From: Streptomyces ossamyceticus | Lineage (GTDB): Bacteria > Actinomycetota > Actinomycetes > Streptomycetales > Streptomycetaceae | Assembly: GCF_001418475.1 (NCBI RefSeq) | Contig: NZ_LIQX01000029.1 | Location: forward strand, 24,781-88,780 | Reading direction: 5' to 3' | Length of the DNA: 64,000 nt | Part shown: positions 60,701 to 64,000 of the stretch, one piece after another | Layout: every line of letters begins with the position of its first letter | Numbering within the stretch: the first letter of the stretch is position 1 | Program-made: the position numbers and the translations under genes | Notes under the pieces: model-generated | What the model was told of the DNA's origin: nothing | What the model saw: only the letters and a program-made list of their open reading frames with translations | Databases searched by the model: none

Positions 60701-61018
60701 ATGACGGCTCCAGGGCAGGAGCGGCATTCACCGGGTGACAAGCCCCCGTTGGTGACGTCCTGCGGGCGCAGGATCACAGTGAAATGCCTGACGCTGACGG
60801 CGGCCCGGCCGATCACCCGGGTGACCCTGCGCGTGGGCCCGGACCAGGGTGACGAACCCGGTGTCTGGGCCGCGCTGACGGCCGAGGAGGCCCGCGAACT
60901 GGCCGACCGACTGCTCGCCCAGGCCGCCCGGGCCGAGTCCACCGCCGCAGCCGGTCCCGCCGCCGGAGCCACAGCCGGAGCCGCAGCCGGAGCCGGAGCC
61001 GGAGCCGCCCGAGTGTGA
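60701..61018 (+). CDS. hypothetical protein with Ala/Gly-rich tail
   Basis: A 105-residue protein. The middle (VKCLTLTAARPITRVTLRVG ... GVWAALTAEEARELADRLL) looks like a small alpha-beta fold. The last 25 residues are Ala/Gly repeats encoded by GCCGGAGCC units. GGAGGAAGG lies ~11 bp before ATG 60701. Unknown function; its neighbours are all stress genes. Confidence 0.62.
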   Translation: MTAPGQERHSPGDKPPLVTSCGRRITVKCLTLTAARPITRVTLRVGPDQGDEPGVWAALTAEEARELADRLLAQAARAESTAAAGPAAGATAGAAAGAGAGAARV

Positions 61019-61023
61019 ACCGG

Positions 61024-61037
61024 GGGCCGTTCGGCCG
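61024..61037. promoter_or_regulatory. DosR-like box before a single-domain Usp gene
   Basis: GGGCCGTTCGGCCG, one mismatch at the last base, 80 bp before ATG 61118. Confidence 0.5.
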
Positions 61038-61117
61038 ACGGGACGAGCCCTCTCGGCCCAAGTGCCGTCCCCCGCGGCACCGCATGGTGGGTCCAGAGGC
61101 CGTTGAGGGAGGCCGCC

Positions 61118-61726
61118 ATGCCGGAAGTCACCGCCGAGAACGTCCCCGCCGAGAACGCCATCGTCGTGGGCGTCGACGGCTCCGAGGCATCCGTGTCCGC
61201 GCTGCGCTGGGCGGTCCGGGAGGCCCGAGCCGTCCACGCGAAGATCGTCGCCGTGCACGCCTGGGAACCGACCGGGCCCACGCTCGCCCCGTACGCTCCC
61301 CCGTCGGCCCGCCCGACGGTCACCGAACAGCGGGTGAGAGCGGCGGGATTGCTCGCCGACACGCTGCGAGAGGCCCTCGGCCCGCGGATCGACGGTGACC
61401 TCCGTGCCGCTGACCTCCGCGCCGCCCACGTCCACGCCGTCGTGACGCAGGGGCCACCCGTTCGGGTGCTTCTACGACACGCCCGCGGCGCGCGCCTGCT
61501 CGTTCTGGGGCGCCGGGCCCATGGCGCGTTCGGGCTGCCCCCGGTCGGGGCGGTCGGCCGGGAGTGCCTGCTCCACGCCACGGTTCCGGTGGTCGCGGTG
61601 CCCGCCCCGGAGCCGTCCCCGGCAACGTCCGGGGGAGGGCCGCTCCTGGGGGACGCGGGCGATGGCCAGGACGAGTACGACGTCCGCGCTCTCGTGGCAC
61701 GGGTCACGGCTCCCGTGCGGAGGTGA
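61118..61726 (+). CDS. universal stress protein, single domain
   Basis: A 202-residue single-domain Usp (AIVVGVDGSEASVSALRWAV ... LLVLGRRAHGAFGLPPVGAV). The phosphate-binding motif is changed (GRRAHGAFGLPPVGAVG), so ATP binding is doubtful. An extra ~35-residue acidic C-terminal tail is present. GAGGGAGG lies before ATG 61118. Confidence 0.88.
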   Translation: MPEVTAENVPAENAIVVGVDGSEASVSALRWAVREARAVHAKIVAVHAWEPTGPTLAPYAPPSARPTVTEQRVRAAGLLADTLREALGPRIDGDLRAADLRAAHVHAVVTQGPPVRVLLRHARGARLLVLGRRAHGAFGLPPVGAVGRECLLHATVPVVAVPAPEPSPATSGGGPLLGDAGDGQDEYDVRALVARVTAPVRR

Positions 61727-61733
61727 CAGGTCG

Positions 61734-61747
61734 GGGTCGTTCGGCCC
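61734..61747. promoter_or_regulatory. DosR-like box downstream of Usp, before the structured gap
   Basis: GGGTCGTTCGGCCC fits the 14-bp pattern fully. It is eight bases after the Usp stop and ~390 bp before the Rv1733c-like gene. Confidence 0.5.
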
Positions 61748-61785
61748 TGGCGCGTTCGCCGTCCTCGTGTTGTCCTGAAACCGAT

Positions 61786-61878
61786 GGGAAGGGCCCCGTA
61801 GGAGAGACGCGGAGAAGCGGCCCGCGAGGTCGCGCACCGCGTAATCAGGATCCGCGAGAAGCGGGTGGGGCCCTTCCC
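61786..61878 (+). ncRNA. nested hairpin, possible structured RNA
   Basis: GGGAAGGGCCCC (61786-61797) and GGGGCCCTTCCC (61867-61878) are perfect complements 69 bases apart. Inside, CGCGGA (61808-61813) pairs with TCCGCG (61851-61856) and GCGG with CCGC (61817-61820, 61837-61840). GAGAAGCGG is present twice as a direct repeat. It lies in a 407-bp gap with no convincing gene. It could be a small RNA, a 5' leader element of the next gene, or a terminator. Confidence 0.45.
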
Positions 61879-62133
61879 GTCCTGCACCCGTGCTCCCCTG
61901 CTCCCGTGCCGCCGACCGACCGCAGGGGGTCGCCCGTTCAGCGGTCGCCGCCCGGCTCGGCCCGAAGCGCCCCGTCCACGCCGCGCCACACGCCTTGCCC
62001 AGGGCTGAAGGACCTCGCCGGGCGATGGGAGTGGGTCCCGGTCGGCCCTGACGACGGCACCTGAACGGCCCATGTGACGGCGGTGTTCCGACTGGCACCT
62101 TCCACAGGGACGACGAGGAGGAGGTGCGGACCG

Positions 62134-62715
62134 ATGGCCGGCAGCAGGCGAGGGAAGAAACTTCTGTGGCGATGGCGGAGCAATCCGCTGCGGCGCCACG
62201 ATGACGTACTGGAGGCGTGGGTCGTGCTCGCCGTCTGGACGGTCATGGCGATCGGAGGCACCCTGGCCGGCTTCTTGACCGCGCGGGCGGCGCAGGAGGT
62301 CTTCGCCGACCAGCGCGCCGAGCGGCGTTCGGTCCCAGCCGTACTCCTCTCCGGCGCCCCCGAGCCGGGTTCGGGTCGGTACAGCACCGGCGACCGTACC
62401 TCGACGGAGGTCCGCTGGACCGCTCCGGACGGCACCCCGCGCACCGGGAGGACCCTGGTGGAGGGGGGCCGGAAGGCCGGCACCCGGGTCACGGTCTGGA
62501 CCGACGCCAGCGGCGCCCTGACCAGTGAGCCGCCCACCCCGAACGAGGCGGCGATCGAGGCCGGCTCGCTCGGCACGGCCGCTGCGCTCGCCCTCAGCGG
62601 TCTGACGTACGGCGTCGGCCGTGCCGGACGGTGGTGGCTCGACCGGCGTCGTGTCGAGCAGTGGGGCAGGGAATGGACTCTGGTCGGCCCGCAATGGGGC
62701 CACAGGACGAGCTGA
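62134..62715 (+). CDS. Rv1733c-like membrane protein
   Basis: A 193-residue protein with a helix at ~28-50 (WVVLAVWTVMAIGGTLAGFL), an extracellular beta-rich part (VRWTAPDGTPRTGRTLVEGG ... RVTVWTDASGALTSEPP), and a second hydrophobic segment at ~145-165. The order SNPL...D.LEA, then VWTD..G.L, is that of Rv1733c, a DosR-regulated membrane protein of M. tuberculosis. GAGGAGG before ATG 62134. Function unknown in both. Confidence 0.85.
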   Translation: MAGSRRGKKLLWRWRSNPLRRHDDVLEAWVVLAVWTVMAIGGTLAGFLTARAAQEVFADQRAERRSVPAVLLSGAPEPGSGRYSTGDRTSTEVRWTAPDGTPRTGRTLVEGGRKAGTRVTVWTDASGALTSEPPTPNEAAIEAGSLGTAAALALSGLTYGVGRAGRWWLDRRRVEQWGREWTLVGPQWGHRTS

Positions 62716-62808
62716 CACCCCACCGACGGCGGGTCTCCAGGCGCAGGAACCGTCCTCCTGCCCCGCCCCCACTCTCACCCTTCCTCATCTCTTCCCCATT
62801 CCCACCTG

Positions 62809-62830
62809 CGGAATTGCAAAATTTAGCAAT
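62809..62830. promoter_or_regulatory. AT-rich inverted repeat before the second SulP gene
   Basis: GAATTGC (62809-62815) and GCAATTC (62824-62830) are perfect complements around AAAATTTA. It is the most AT-rich patch in the window and lies 95 bp before the SulP GTG, suggesting an operator for an unidentified regulator, perhaps of the ArsR type. Confidence 0.6.
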
Positions 62831-62924
62831 TCACTAGATGCTGTGTTGCCGTGCCCGTGGTCCGCCGGGCACGGCGCATGGGGCCCGCTCCGAAGTCGGG
62901 GCGCCGCAGGGAAGCCGAGGGGTC

Positions 62925-64000
62925 GTGTCCGTTCCGCTGTACCAGGCCGCGGCGCGGCTCACCGCGCTGCTGCCCTCACGCGCCGACCTGGCGGCCATGG
63001 GGCGCTCCCCGAGACGGGATCTGCTCGCGGGGCTCACCGTGGCGATCGTGGCCCTGCCGCTCGCGCTCGGGTTCGGTGTCTCCTCGGGTCTCGGGGCCGA
63101 GGCGGGACTGGCGACCGCCGTGGTGGCCGGTGCGCTTGCCGCCCTCTTCGGCGGTTCCGACCTCCAGGTGTCCGGGCCGACCGGGGCGATGACCGTGGTG
63201 CTGGTGCCGATCGTCGGCGAGTACGGGACGACGGGTGTACTCACCGTCGGGCTGATGGCCGGCGTGATGCTCATGTCCCTGGCCGCGCTGCGGGCCGGAA
63301 CCTGCATGCGGTACGTGCCGGCGCCCGTGGTGGAGGGCTTCACCCTGGGGATCGCCTGCGTCATCGGGCTCCAACAGGTGCCCCAGGCACTCGGTGTGCC
63401 CGCGCCCGACGGCGACCGGGTCCTGGTGGTGGCGTGGCGGGCCGTCGCGGAGTTCGCGGGGCACCCGAACTGGACGGCGGTCGGCCTCGCGGTGTCCGTC
63501 GCCGTGATCATGCTGGGGGGCGCCCGTCTGTGGCCGACCGTCCCGTTCTCCCTCGTCGCCGTCGTCGCGGCCACGGTCGTCGCCCAGGTGGCGGACCTCG
63601 ACGCGGCGCCCATCGGTGACCTCCCGTCCGGACTGCCCGCGCCCTCGCTCGGCTTCCTCGATCCGGGCGCGCTCGGCACCCTGCTCGCCCCGGCCGTGGC
63701 CGTGGCGGCGCTCGCGGCCCTGGAGTCCCTGCTGTCCGCCTCGGTCGCGGACGGCATGACCGTGGGACAGAAGCACGATCCCGACCGCGAGCTGTTCGGC
63801 CAGGGACTGGCCAACATCGCCGCCCCGCTGTTCGGCGGGGTGCCCGCGACCGGAGCGATCGCCCGGACCGCCGTCAACGTCCGTACGGGCGCCGGTTCCC
63901 GGCTGGCGGCCCTCACCCACGCCGCGATCCTCGCCGTGATCGTGTTCGCCGCGGCACCGCTGGTGTCGAAGATCCCGCTCGCCGCCCTCGCCGGAGTGCT
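62925..64000 (+). CDS. SulP family permease, truncated by the window end
   Basis: A partial frame of 358 residues that runs off the window without a stop. It starts GTG 62925 (VSVPLYQAAARLTALLPSRA). Helices follow from about residue 35 (LLAGLTVAIVALPLALGFGV). The SulP patterns QVSGPTGAMTVVLVPIVGEY and LESLLSASVADGMTVGQKHD are clear. Compared with the first SulP (20618) it is a different subgroup, closer to bicarbonate/sulfate types sometimes fused to carbonic anhydrase. Its C-terminus is not visible. Confidence 0.88.
   Translation, partial: MSVPLYQAAARLTALLPSRADLAAMGRSPRRDLLAGLTVAIVALPLALGFGVSSGLGAEAGLATAVVAGALAALFGGSDLQVSGPTGAMTVVLVPIVGEYGTTGVLTVGLMAGVMLMSLAALRAGTCMRYVPAPVVEGFTLGIACVIGLQQVPQALGVPAPDGDRVLVVAWRAVAEFAGHPNWTAVGLAVSVAVIMLGGARLWPTVPFSLVAVVAATVVAQVADLDAAPIGDLPSGLPAPSLGFLDPGALGTLLAPAVAVAALAALESLLSASVADGMTVGQKHDPDRELFGQGLANIAAPLFGGVPATGAIARTAVNVRTGAGSRLAALTHAAILAVIVFAAAPLVSKIPLAALAGV

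Noticed and set aside
61472..62098. Minus-strand frame with protein-like patch (ADPDYAVRDLAGRFSASL)
   Set aside because: It runs through the nested inverted repeat and over the sense Usp gene, has no ribosome site, and matches no family I know.
40702..62715. Integrated mobile island with attachment sites
   Set aside because: No integrase, transposase, tRNA gene or flanking direct repeat was found in the window; base composition looks even.

Overview
The window is very GC-rich with strong third-position G/C bias. It has short intergenic gaps, GTG starts, GTGA start/stop overlaps, a WhiB-type protein, Tat-dependent exported enzymes and secreted glycosidases. All of this points to a Streptomyces or a close relative, probably an accessory or chromosome-arm region. 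No rRNA, tRNA, CRISPR array, transposase or phage gene was found. The window ends inside a gene.

Layout. 1-2.8 kb: tandem repeats, an M56 peptidase/BlaI-type repressor pair, a BlaI-like operator, a stand-alone TatA, and a TetR regulator. 2.8-15 kb: polysaccharide use and accessory enzymes. These are a decayed LacI regulator beside a secreted GH78 alpha-L-rhamnosidase, a frameshifted DUF1963 gene, a PLP decarboxylase divergent from an Lrp regulator, a GH43 enzyme divergent from a GH5 endoglucanase, and an exported serine hydrolase. 15-25 kb: first half of a stress island (cNMP-binding protein, CBS-BON protein, D-lactate dehydrogenase, flavodoxin, two universal stress proteins, SulP, SLOG-VKOR operon, SRPBCC protein). 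25-40 kb: a more ordinary stretch with WhiB, a GAF-PP2C phosphatase, DUF2231-Rieske protein, a zinc-ribbon microgene with a membrane protein, phosphoglucomutase, transporters, regulators, and remnants of a MmyB-type regulator and a luciferase-like monooxygenase. 40-64 kb: second half of the stress island (DevR/DosR-like response regulator, zinc alcohol dehydrogenase, pyruvate phosphate dikinase, three CBS-BON proteins in total across the window, pyruvate formate-lyase and its activase, DoxX, oleate hydratase, a lone cytochrome oxidase subunit I, several Usp proteins, an Acg-like nitroreductase, an Rv1733c-like membrane protein, and a second SulP).

How it fits together. The gene content at 15-25 and 40-64 kb closely resembles a hypoxia/dormancy regulon of the mycobacterial DosR (DevR) type. 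Upstream of most of these operons I see copies or near copies of a 14-bp inverted repeat, GGGnCn-nn-nGnCCC. Its half-site layout equals the DosR core GGGACTWWAGTCCC, and it often occurs in pairs or triplets 20-21 bp apart. The likely reading is an oxygen/redox stress island controlled by the response regulator at 40702-41397. The island would add mixed-acid fermentation capacity (pyruvate formate-lyase, D-lactate dehydrogenase, alcohol dehydrogenase), PEP/pyruvate interconversion, thiol redox proteins and stress proteins to an otherwise aerobic organism. Binding and regulation are inferred from sequence only.
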